This document shows, piece after piece, positions 1 to 6,411 of a stretch of 6,477 nucleotides of DNA. The stretch spans positions 1 through 6,477 of the forward strand of contig DASZSB010000020.1 in the NCBI GenBank assembly GCA_035548835.1, written 5' to 3'. Both the position numbers and the translations under genes were made by a program. The DNA comes from FEN-1219 sp035548835 (GTDB lineage Bacteria > Pseudomonadota > Gammaproteobacteria > Steroidobacterales > Rariloculaceae). Within the stretch, counting starts at the first letter, position 1. Each line of letters opens with the position of its first letter. Below the pieces are notes generated by a model. The model worked only from the letters and a program-made list of their open reading frames with translations. It was not told where the DNA came from and did no database searches.

Positions 1-108
1 CGAGCCGCAGGGATGCGATTTCCGGCGTGTCCCGCGAGGGGGCCTTCGCGTCGATGGCGCGAGCGATGCGCGCAGCCGCTCGCGGTTCACGGAACGAGTT
101 GTGCAATC
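1..108. other. Left-edge leader upstream of bioA, no supportable gene
   Basis: This stretch lies before the chosen bioA start. The bioA frame is open back to the window edge, but the residues it would add (many Arg, Pro and Ala) do not resemble the N-terminus of BioA. One other rightward frame ends in a TGA at 134-136 that overlaps an ATG at 136, so the tail of an upstream gene cannot be excluded. I do not recognise its peptide. On the reverse strand only a GTG at 88-90 opens a frame running off the edge, with no ribosome binding site. No convincing sigma-70 promoter is visible. A GGAACGAG at 91-98 is the likely bioA ribosome binding site. Confidence 0.4.
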
Positions 109-1398
109 ATGCACACGCAACACCGGATTCGAGTGATGGGGATGGACGCGAGTCACTTGTGGCTGCCGTATCGGCAGATGAAGACGGCGCCCGCGCCTCA
201 GGTCGTCAGGCGAACCGACGGCGTGCGGCTGTATCTCGCGGACGGGCGCGAGCTGATCGACGGCGTGGCGTCGTGGTGGACGGCGTGCCACGGCTACAAC
301 CATCCGCACATCCGCGCCGCCGTCGCGGCGCAGCTGCAGAGGATGCCGCACGTGATGCTCGGTGGGCTCGTGCACGAGCAGGCCGCGGAGCTCTCGCGGC
401 GGCTCGCGGCGCTGCTGCCGGGCGAGCTTAAGCACGTGTTCTTCTCGGAGTCGGGCTCGGTCGCCGTCGAGGTTGCGATGAAGATCGCGCTGCAGTACCG
501 CTTCAACCGTGGCGAGCCTGGGCGCACCAGATTCGTGAGCTTCAGCCACGGCTATCACGGCGACACCTTCATGACGATGTCGGTCTGCGATCCAGAAGAG
601 GGCATGCATCAGCTGTTCGGCGGCGTGCTGCCGCGCCAGCTCGTGCTGCCGCTGCCGACGACGCCTGATCTCGCGGCCGAGTTCGAGAGTGCGCTGGCCG
701 CGCATGCCCGCGAGCTCACGGCCGTGATCCTCGAGCCGCTCGTGCAGGCCGCGGGCGGCATGAAGTTCCATTCGCCGGAGGTGCTCGCGCACGTCGCGGC
801 GGTCGCGCGTCGTCACGGCCTGTTACTGATTCTCGACGAGATCGCCACGGGCTTCGGCCGCACAGGCACGTTGTTCGCGTGCGAGCAGGCGGGCGTAATG
901 CCCGACCTCATCACGCTGTCGAAAGCGCTGACGGGCGGCACGCTACCGCTCGCGGCGACGGTGGCGAGCAGCGATGTGTACACCGCGTTCCTGTCGGACG
1001 ACGCGAGTCATGCCCTGATGCACGGTCCCACCTACTCGGGGAACGCACTCGCCTGCGCGGCCGCCAATGCGTCGCTCGATCTCTTCGGCAGCGAGCCGCG
1101 CCTGGCGCAGGCGCGCGCGATCGAGGCGCAGCTGCGAGACGGCTTTGCGGCGTGCCGCTCTCTGGGTGGCGTCGCCGACGTGCGCGTGAAGGGCGCGATC
1201 GGAGTCGTGCAGCTCGCACGCACGCCGCGTCTCGAAGCGCTGCGACAGCGGTTCGTGGCGCACGGCGTATGGGTGCGGCCGTTCGGCGACGTCGTGTACC
1301 TGATGCCGCCGCTCGTGATCGGCCCCGACGATCTCGAGCGGCTGATCGCCGCCGTCTACAACGTGCTGGTCGAAGCGGCCGCGGCCGCCGAGCTCTAG
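109..1398 (+). CDS. bioA: Adenosylmethionine-8-amino-7-oxononanoate aminotransferase (BioA, DAPA synthase)
   Basis: A cytosolic, PLP-dependent class III aminotransferase that moves the amino group of S-adenosylmethionine to 7-keto-8-aminopelargonate, giving 7,8-diaminopelargonate in biotin synthesis. The protein aligns with E. coli BioA from end to end and, from this start, has the same length (429 aa). Seen in order: the substrate-pocket SWW followed by HGYNHP, the PLP phosphate-binding SGSVAVEVAMK, GYHGDTF with its active-site Tyr, DEIATGFGRTG with the PLP-ring Asp (about 243), SKALTGGT with the Schiff-base Lys (272), HGPTYSGNALACAAANASL, and the C-terminal RPFG..YLMPP. The start at 109 is preceded by GGAACGAG at 91-98. 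ATG 136 and ATG 142 (418 aa) are real alternatives, since similarity only begins near the HLWLPY motif. No other biotin gene lies in the window. The stop overlaps that of convergent ilvB. Identity is very secure; the start is less so. Confidence 0.96.
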   Translation: MHTQHRIRVMGMDASHLWLPYRQMKTAPAPQVVRRTDGVRLYLADGRELIDGVASWWTACHGYNHPHIRAAVAAQLQRMPHVMLGGLVHEQAAELSRRLAALLPGELKHVFFSESGSVAVEVAMKIALQYRFNRGEPGRTRFVSFSHGYHGDTFMTMSVCDPEEGMHQLFGGVLPRQLVLPLPTTPDLAAEFESALAAHARELTAVILEPLVQAAGGMKFHSPEVLAHVAAVARRHGLLLILDEIATGFGRTGTLFACEQAGVMPDLITLSKALTGGTLPLAATVASSDVYTAFLSDDASHALMHGPTYSGNALACAAANASLDLFGSEPRLAQARAIEAQLRDGFAACRSLGGVADVRVKGAIGVVQLARTPRLEALRQRFVAHGVWVRPFGDVVYLMPPLVIGPDDLERLIAAVYNVLVEAAAAAEL

Positions 1399-1419
1399 AA
1401 GCCCGAGCTGTTCGGCGGC
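1384..1419. terminator. Hairpin across the bioA/ilvB convergent stop codons (possible bidirectional terminator)
   Basis: An inverted repeat spans the junction. GCCGCCG (1384-1390) pairs with CGGCGGC (1413-1419), and AGCTC (1391-1395) pairs with GAGCT (1405-1409). This makes 12 pairs with a 3-base bulge (1410-1412) and a 9-base loop that holds part of the stop codons. Neither side is followed by a T tract, so it is not a classical intrinsic terminator. Because there is no intergenic DNA between the two convergent genes, this is the best visible candidate for stopping transcription from either side. It could also simply reflect GC-rich coding sequence. Confidence 0.35.
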
Positions 1420-3245
1420 GGCGGCTTGCCGAGATTCGCGTAGCGGTTCGGGATGAAGTCGCCCGTGATCATCTCGTGATACGAGAGGCCCGGGCCCACC
1501 ATCGGATACACACCCGCTTCCGGATCGATGACCGCCTCGAGGAACGCCGGGCCGTCGAAGTTCAGGAACTCCTCGACCACGCGCGGCACGTCGGCCTTGG
1601 CTTCGAGACGCTTCGCGAAACCGAAGCCGTCGGCCTGCGCCGTCTTGATGAAGTCCTTCTTGCGCAGCGATTTGTCGCTCGAGGCGAGGCGACCCTTGAA
1701 GAACAGGCGCTGCCACTGCATGACCATGCCGTCGCCGAAGTTGTTCAGCACCAGCACCTTGATCGGCAGCCCGTAGGTGGTGACCGTCTCGAGCTCGCCC
1801 AAATTCATGCGGATGCTCGCGTCGCCGTCGACGTCGATCACGAGCTTGTCGCGACGCGCGAACTGCGCGCCGATCGCAGCGGGCAGGCCGAACCCCATCG
1901 TGCCCATGCTGCCCGACGTGAGCCACTGGCGCGGCTCGCGGAAGTCGCAGTACTGCGCGGCCCACATCTGATGCTGGCCGACGCCGCTCGTGACGATGGC
2001 CTCGCCCTTGGTGATGCGATTCATCGTCTCCATGACGTACTGCGGCTGGATGCGCGGGCTCTGGCGATCGTAGTTGAAGCCGTACTTCGCCTTCAGCTCC
2101 GCGAGCTCGGTGTGCCATTCGTCGAAGCCCACGTTGAAGCCGGTTTTGCGGCCGTACGCGACGAGCGCGTCGAGCGCATTCGGCAGCAGGCCCACGTGAT
2201 GCCAGTCCGCGCGCTTGACCTTGTGGATTTCCGAGGGATCGATGTCGAAATGCAGCACGCGTTTCGCCTTCGCGGCGAATTTCGCGGGCGCGCCCGCCAC
2301 GCGATCGTCGAAGCGGGCGCCGACGGCGATCAGCAGGTCGCAGTCGTCGACCGCGTAGTTCGTGCAGGCCGCGCCGTGCATGCCGAGCATGTGCAGCGAC
2401 AGCGGGTGCTTGGTGTCGAAGCCGCCGAGGCCCATCAGCGTGCTGGCCACCGGGATCTTGTAGGTGCTCGCGAGCGCGCGCAGCGCGGCGCTGGCGTTGC
2501 CGTTGATGACACCGCCGCCGGCGTAGATCAGCGGCCGTTTGCTCTCGGCGAGCATGCCGAAGAACTGCTGGGCGAGCGCATCCGTCAGCGCGTTGCCTTC
2601 CACTTCCGCGAGCCGCTGGCGGTAGCCCGGAATCGGCAGGTGGCTCTCGCCACGGAACGTGCCCTGCCAGTTCTGCACGTCCTTCGGCACGTCGACGACG
2701 ACGGGGCCCGGACGGCCCGAGCGCGCGATCTCGAAGGCCGTGCGCATCGTGGCCTCGAGGCGCGTGGGGTCCGTCACGAGGAACACGTGCTTCGCGACCG
2801 AGCCCATGATCGAGGTGACCGGGGCTTCCTGGAACGCGTCGCTGCCGATGGCGCCGGTCGAGACCTGGCCGCAGATCACGACGATCGGGATCGAGTCGGC
2901 CATGCAGTCGCGCACCGGCGTCACACAGTTCGTGGCACCCGGGCCCGACGTCACGATCACGACGCCGACGCGGCCGCTGGCGCGGGCGTACCCCGCGGCC
3001 ATGAACCCCGCGCCCTGCTCGTTGGCCGGCACGATCAGCGGCATGGGCTCGGTGCCGTTGCGGCTGTTGTCCGCGTTGTAGCGGAACACGGCGTCGTAGG
3101 TCGGCAGGATGGCGCCGCCGCTGTAGCCGAAGATCGTGTCCACGCCTTCGTCGGCCAGTACCTGGACGATGATCTCCGCGCCGGTCATGGCTGCGCCGGC
3201 CAGCGGGTGCGACCGGGTGATCATCTGTTGCGTCGAGGTATCCAT
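1395..3245 (-). CDS. ilvB: Acetolactate synthase (acetohydroxyacid synthase), large catalytic subunit
   Basis: A ThDP-, Mg- and FAD-dependent enzyme that condenses two pyruvates to acetolactate (valine, leucine), or pyruvate with 2-ketobutyrate (isoleucine). Numbering from this start (616 aa): the N-terminal ThDP domain has FGYSGGA and the catalytic Glu76 in NEQGAG, then SGPGATN and IGSDAFQE. The middle FAD domain has the GGGVI motif and FDDR (312-315). The C-terminal ThDP domain has GVGQHQMW, TMGFGLPAAIG, the GDA motif (474-476), the NN pair 24 residues later, and MVMQWQ with Trp511. Ser129 sits where plant enzymes have the sulfonylurea-site Pro. The motifs GYSGG, ANEQ and GDA differ from the usual bacterial GYPGG, RHEQ and GDG. 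The protein is somewhat longer than typical bacterial forms (about 550-590 aa) and ends in a Pro-rich tail. Start: ATG 3243-3245 leaves room for a promoter but lacks a clear ribosome binding site. ATG 3345-3347 (650 aa) has GGAAG six bases upstream; ATG 3222-3224 and ATG 3186-3188 also exist. Its regulatory partner ilvH is divergent. An ilvI name would be equally defensible. Confidence 0.95.
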   Translation of the reverse strand: MDTSTQQMITRSHPLAGAAMTGAEIIVQVLADEGVDTIFGYSGGAILPTYDAVFRYNADNSRNGTEPMPLIVPANEQGAGFMAAGYARASGRVGVVIVTSGPGATNCVTPVRDCMADSIPIVVICGQVSTGAIGSDAFQEAPVTSIMGSVAKHVFLVTDPTRLEATMRTAFEIARSGRPGPVVVDVPKDVQNWQGTFRGESHLPIPGYRQRLAEVEGNALTDALAQQFFGMLAESKRPLIYAGGGVINGNASAALRALASTYKIPVASTLMGLGGFDTKHPLSLHMLGMHGAACTNYAVDDCDLLIAVGARFDDRVAGAPAKFAAKAKRVLHFDIDPSEIHKVKRADWHHVGLLPNALDALVAYGRKTGFNVGFDEWHTELAELKAKYGFNYDRQSPRIQPQYVMETMNRITKGEAIVTSGVGQHQMWAAQYCDFREPRQWLTSGSMGTMGFGLPAAIGAQFARRDKLVIDVDGDASIRMNLGELETVTTYGLPIKVLVLNNFGDGMVMQWQRLFFKGRLASSDKSLRKKDFIKTAQADGFGFAKRLEAKADVPRVVEEFLNFDGPAFLEAVIDPEAGVYPMVGPGLSYHEMITGDFIPNRYANLGKPPPPNSSGF

Positions 3246-3295
3246 GGTGTCCGTAGCCGGGGTGGTTGAGCGTCGAAGTAGACAGCGGCCTTCGG

Positions 3296-3324
3296 AGTTT
3301 TGACGAAAAGGGAGTGCATTGCAA
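3296..3324 (-). promoter_or_regulatory. Candidate ilvB promoter (leftward)
   Basis: On the reverse strand, TTGCAA (3324-3319) and AAAACT (3301-3296) are separated by 17 bases. They match the sigma-70 consensus at 4 of 6 and 3 of 6 positions. Transcription would begin near 3289, about 44 bases before the chosen ilvB ATG. The site lies in the least GC-rich part of the window and almost fully overlaps the candidate rightward promoter. The match is weak and rests on position as much as on sequence. Confidence 0.22.
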
Positions 3325-3328
3325 TAGC
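3300..3328 (+). promoter_or_regulatory. Candidate promoter of ilvH-proB-proA (rightward)
   Basis: TTGACG (3300-3305, 5 of 6 to the sigma-70 -35 consensus) is followed after 17 bases by AATAGC (3323-3328, 3 of 6 to the -10 consensus). Transcription would begin near 3335, leaving a leader of about 48 bases before the ilvH ATG. I count 26 G or C in the 55 bases 3291-3345, far below the surrounding genes, which fits a promoter island. A perfect 8-base palindrome, ATTGCAAT (3318-3325), overlaps the -10 and could be an operator half or core. Confidence 0.35.
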
Positions 3329-3382
3329 TGTTGTTCTGCGCCAACATGGTGGGCTTCCGTTTGTCGGCGCTCCGGACCGGTC

Positions 3383-3880
3383 ATGCGACACATCATTTCC
3401 ATCCTTCTGCAGAACGAGGCAGGAGCGCTCGCCCGCGTGGCGAACCTGTTCTCTTCGCGTGGGTACAACATCGAGAGCCTGAACGTGGCGCCCACGGCGG
3501 ATGCGACCGTATCGCGCCTCACGCTGGTGACGACGGGCTCCGACTCGGTCATCGAGCAGATCACGAAGCAGCTCGGCAAGCTCATCGACGTCGTCGAGAT
3601 CACGGACATGACGAGCTCCGATCACATCGAGCGCGAGCTCGCGTTGTTCAAGCTGCGCGTCGCCGATGGCGACGCAGGCAAGCTCGCGATCGTGCTCGAG
3701 CAATTCGACGCGCGCGTGCTCTCCGACACGCACGATCAATACACGGTCGAGGTCGCCGGCGGCAGCCAGGAGATCGATCGCTTCCTGAAGCGCGTGGCCG
3801 GCATTTCCAACGTCGTCACGGTGGTGCGCAGCGGCGCGATGGCGGTGTCGCGCAGCGCCTCCGCGCTCGAGCAGAGCTGA
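3383..3880 (+). CDS. ilvH: Acetolactate synthase, small regulatory subunit (ACT domain)
   Basis: The regulatory subunit of acetohydroxyacid synthase. It binds the catalytic subunit, raises its activity and, in characterised homologues, carries valine feedback inhibition. The 165 aa length matches E. coli IlvH (163 aa). An N-terminal ACT domain (about residues 1-80) opens with MRHIISILLQNEAGALARV and continues with LFSSRGYNIESLNVAPT. Asn11, Gly14 and Asn29, positions linked to valine binding in E. coli IlvH, are kept, so valine sensitivity is likely (inference). The C-terminal domain follows (about 85-165), with YTVEVAG and VVRSGAMAVSR. The frame is open further left to 3266, but those residues are unlike IlvH, and similarity begins exactly at this ATG. 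The ribosome binding site is weak (GGACCGG just upstream). It is divergent from ilvB and followed after 37 bases by proB, an unusual setting because the small-subunit gene normally follows the large one. The symbol ilvN would be equally valid. Confidence 0.95.
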   Translation: MRHIISILLQNEAGALARVANLFSSRGYNIESLNVAPTADATVSRLTLVTTGSDSVIEQITKQLGKLIDVVEITDMTSSDHIERELALFKLRVADGDAGKLAIVLEQFDARVLSDTHDQYTVEVAGGSQEIDRFLKRVAGISNVVTVVRSGAMAVSRSASALEQS

Positions 3881-3917
3881 GCCGGAGCCGGCGTCTGCGC
3901 GTCACCAGAAGAACGCC

Positions 3918-5063
3918 ATGAGCACCGCAGCGCCCATCACGCACGCCGAGCACCTCGCGAACGCGCGCAAGGTCGTCGTCAAGATCGGCTCGGCGCTATT
4001 CGTCGATCAGCAGACCGGCGCGCTCGATCGCGTCTGGCTCGAAGGCGTGTGCGCCGACGTGGCCGAGCTGCGGCGTGCGGGCAAGGACGTCGTGATCGTG
4101 TCGTCCGGCGCCGTCGCGCTCGGCCGGCGCGAGCTCAAGATCGACCCGCGCCGGCTCGAGGAGAAGCAGGCCGCTGCGGCGACGGGCCAGATCGTGCTTG
4201 CTCACGCCTATTTCGAGATTCTGCGCAGCTTCGGCGTCACCGCGGCGCAGGTGCTGCTCACGATCGACGACAGCGAGAGTCGCCGCCGGTATCTGAACGC
4301 GAGCGCCACATTGTCGACGCTGCTCGGCTACGGCGCCGTGCCCGTCGTGAACGAGAACGACACGGTCGCCACGCAGGAGCTGCGGTACGGCGACAACGAC
4401 CGCCTGGCGGCGCGTGTCGCGCAGATGGTCAGCGCCGACTGTCTCGTGCTGCTGTCGGACGTCGACGGGCTCTACACGGCGGATCCGCGCCGCGACAGCA
4501 CGGCGCGCTACGTCGAGGAAGTCACGGAGTTCACGCGCGAGCTCGTCGACATGGCCGGCGGGCCCGGCTCGAGTCACGGCTCCGGCGGCATGCGCACGAA
4601 GATCGAGGCGGCGCGCATCGCGATGGGCGCCGGCTGCCGCATGTGCATTGCCTCGGGGCGCCTCGCGCGGCCGATCAGCGTGCTGCTCGGCGGCGGCAAG
4701 GCCACGTGGTTCCTGCCGAGCGCCACCCCCGGCGCCGCACGCAAGCAGTGGATCGCGGGCACGCTGAAGCCGAAGGGTGTGGTGCGCGTCGATGCCGGCG
4801 CGGAGCGCGCGCTGCTCGGTGGTCGCAGCCTGCTGCCGGCCGGCGTCACGGCCGTCGAAGGGCAGTTCGAGCGCGGCGACGCGGTCAGCGTGGTCGCGAC
4901 AGACGGCCGCGAGCTCGCGCGCGGGCTCGTCGCGTACGCCGCCGACGAAGCGCGGCTGATCGCGGGCCGCCAGTCGGCCGGCATCGCCGAGGTCTTGGGC
5001 TACAGCGGTCGCGATGAGATCATTCACCGCGACGATCTCGTTCTTGTCGGTTCCGGCAGGTAG
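3918..5063 (+). CDS. proB: Glutamate 5-kinase (gamma-glutamyl kinase)
   Basis: Catalyses ATP-dependent phosphorylation of glutamate to gamma-glutamyl phosphate, the first and normally proline-inhibited step of proline synthesis, in the cytosol. The 381 aa protein (E. coli 367) has an amino acid kinase domain and a C-terminal PUA domain. Visible motifs: VVVKIGSALF with Lys22, VSSGAVALG (61-69), NENDTVA (145-151), GDND (158-161), LLSDVDGLYTADP (178-190) and GSGGMRTK (221-228). The PUA domain covers about 286-370 and includes SLLPAGV, GDAVSVV and IAEVLGYSGRDEIIHRDDLVL. The N-terminus is about 12 residues longer than E. coli. AGAAGA at 3907-3912 is a plausible ribosome binding site for this ATG. 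No terminator or strong promoter is seen in the 37-base gap after ilvH, so cotranscription is likely. The stop is two bases before proA, whose product must take over the unstable acyl phosphate. Confidence 0.97.
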   Translation: MSTAAPITHAEHLANARKVVVKIGSALFVDQQTGALDRVWLEGVCADVAELRRAGKDVVIVSSGAVALGRRELKIDPRRLEEKQAAAATGQIVLAHAYFEILRSFGVTAAQVLLTIDDSESRRRYLNASATLSTLLGYGAVPVVNENDTVATQELRYGDNDRLAARVAQMVSADCLVLLSDVDGLYTADPRRDSTARYVEEVTEFTRELVDMAGGPGSSHGSGGMRTKIEAARIAMGAGCRMCIASGRLARPISVLLGGGKATWFLPSATPGAARKQWIAGTLKPKGVVRVDAGAERALLGGRSLLPAGVTAVEGQFERGDAVSVVATDGRELARGLVAYAADEARLIAGRQSAGIAEVLGYSGRDEIIHRDDLVLVGSGR

Positions 5064-5065
5064 TC

Positions 5066-6352
5066 ATGAGCACCGCAGAGCAGAATGTTCCCCGCAGCCT
5101 CCTCGAGCAGATGCACGAGGTCGGTCGGGCCGCACGCGCCGCGGCGGCCGAGCTCGCGCAGGCGAAGCCGGCCGTGAAGCGTGCCGCGCTCGAATCGGCT
5201 GCGCTCGAGCTGCGCGCCGCGCGCGCCACCGTGCTGCGAGCCAATGCCGAGGACGTGGCGGACGCCAGGGCGCGCAACCTGTCCGGCGCGATGATCGATC
5301 GCCTGGCGCTCGACGAGAAGCGAATCGAAGCGACTGCGGCCGGTCTCGAGACCGTGGCCGCGCTCGAGGACCCCGTGGGCCAGGTCATCGCCGCGTGGGA
5401 GCGCCCGAACGGCCTCAAGATCTCGCGCGTGCGCGTCCCGCTCGGCGTGATCGGCATCATCTACGAGAGCCGCCCGAACGTGACGGCAGACGCCGCGGCG
5501 CTGTGCCTCAAGAGCGGCAACGCGGCCATCCTGCGCGGCGGCTCGGAGAGCGCGCGGTCGAGCGCCGCGATCCACGCCTGCCTGCGCCGCGCGCTCGTGC
5601 GGCACGGGCTGCCTGAGAAAGCGGTGCAGATGGTCCCCACGCAGGACCGCGACGCCGTCGGCATCATGCTGCGCGACATGACGCAGTACATCGACGTGAT
5701 CGTGCCGCGCGGCGGCAAGGGGCTCGTCGCGCGCGTGCAGCAGGACGCGCGCGTACCGGTCATGGCGCATCTCGAGGGCATCTGCCACACCTACGTGCAC
5801 GCGGGCGCCAATCTCGAGATGGCGCGCAGGATCGTCGTGAACGCGAAGCTGCGCCGCACGGGCATCTGCGGTGCGACGGAGACCGTGCTGATCGATCGCG
5901 CCTGCGCGGCCACGCATCTCGCGCCGATCGTGCGCGACCTGCTCGACAAGGGCTGCGAGGTGCGCGGTGACGTGCCGACGCAAGGCAGCGACCCTCGGGT
6001 GAAGCCGGCGGCGGACAGCGACTTCGGCCAGGAGTTTCTCGACGCGATCGTCGCGATCCGCGTGGTGGACGGTCTCGACGAGGCGCTCGCGCACATCCGC
6101 CGCTACGGCTCGGCGCACACGGACGCGATCGTCACGGACGACGCCGCGGCGGCCGAGCGCTTCCTGACCGAGCTCGACAGCGCGATCGTGCTGCACAATG
6201 CGTCGACACAGTTCGCGGACGGGGGCGAGTTCGGCATGGGTGCGGAGATCGGCATCGCGACGGGCAAGATCCACGCGCGCGGGCCGGTCGGCGCGACCGA
6301 GCTCACCAGCTACAAATATGTCGTGCGCGGCACGGGCCAGATCCGACCGTAG
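5066..6352 (+). CDS. proA: Glutamate-5-semialdehyde dehydrogenase (gamma-glutamyl phosphate reductase)
   Basis: NADPH-dependent reduction of gamma-glutamyl phosphate to glutamate-5-semialdehyde, the second step of proline synthesis. The product cyclises to pyrroline-5-carboxylate. The 428 aa protein (E. coli 417) belongs to the aldehyde dehydrogenase superfamily. Seen in order: ANAEDVADARARNLSGAMIDRLALD, the family signature RVPLGVIGIIYESRPNV, the nucleotide-binding LKSGNAAILRGGSES (starting near residue 148), VPRGGKGL, EGICHTYV, the catalytic Cys268 in RTGICGATET, and the C-terminal FADGGEFGMGAEIGI plus KIHARGPVG. The RRTGICGATET form differs from E. coli (RPSTCNTVET) and resembles the type I know from alphaproteobacteria and many other bacteria. 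The start is fixed by AGG at 5058-5060 inside the end of proB, five bases before the ATG, so translation is probably coupled. The next proline enzyme, proC, is not in the window. Confidence 0.97.
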   Translation: MSTAEQNVPRSLLEQMHEVGRAARAAAAELAQAKPAVKRAALESAALELRAARATVLRANAEDVADARARNLSGAMIDRLALDEKRIEATAAGLETVAALEDPVGQVIAAWERPNGLKISRVRVPLGVIGIIYESRPNVTADAAALCLKSGNAAILRGGSESARSSAAIHACLRRALVRHGLPEKAVQMVPTQDRDAVGIMLRDMTQYIDVIVPRGGKGLVARVQQDARVPVMAHLEGICHTYVHAGANLEMARRIVVNAKLRRTGICGATETVLIDRACAATHLAPIVRDLLDKGCEVRGDVPTQGSDPRVKPAADSDFGQEFLDAIVAIRVVDGLDEALAHIRRYGSAHTDAIVTDDAAAAERFLTELDSAIVLHNASTQFADGGEFGMGAEIGIATGKIHARGPVGATELTSYKYVVRGTGQIRP

Positions 6353-6411
6353 CGCCGGCTTGGCTCATCGTCCTTCTATCGCCGCGAGCCCGCAATCGGC
6401 CGAGTGCCAAC

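Noticed and set aside
1..90. Reverse-strand gene starting at GTG 88-90 and leaving the left edge
   Set aside because: No ribosome binding site, Arg- and Pro-rich translation, and only about 30 codons visible.
13..108. Upstream bioA start at ATG 13, giving 461 residues
   Set aside because: The added 32 residues have no similarity to BioA, and the start at 109 gives the length of E. coli BioA with a plausible ribosome binding site.
879..3269. Very long rightward open frame (796 codons) opposite ilvB and overlapping the end of bioA
   Set aside because: Its product is an Arg-, Ala-, Val- and Asp-rich composition artefact typical of the antisense of a GC-rich gene, with no recognisable domain, and it conflicts with two secure genes.
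3246..3347. Branched-chain attenuator leader peptide before ilvB
   Set aside because: The frame is in phase with ilvB and has no stop before it, and there is no run of Leu, Ile or Val codons nor a terminator hairpin of the attenuation type.
3266..3382. Extended ilvH N-terminus from ATG 3266
   Set aside because: The extra 39 residues overlap the candidate promoters, and IlvH similarity starts exactly at the ATG at 3383.
943..3609. Very long leftward open frame (888 codons) in another frame over ilvB, part of ilvH and bioA
   Set aside because: Shadow frame of ilvB with Arg- and Ala-rich low-complexity translation; ilvB itself is unmistakable in the neighbouring frame.
3881..3892. Short inverted repeat just after the ilvH stop as a terminator
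   Set aside because: The stem is only 4-5 bases with a tiny loop and no T tract, and the downstream gene is just 37 bases away.
5024..6274. Long leftward open frame opposite proA (and a similar one at 3996-5027 opposite proB)
   Set aside because: Antisense shadows of conserved genes, with Arg-, His- and Ala-rich translations and no motifs.
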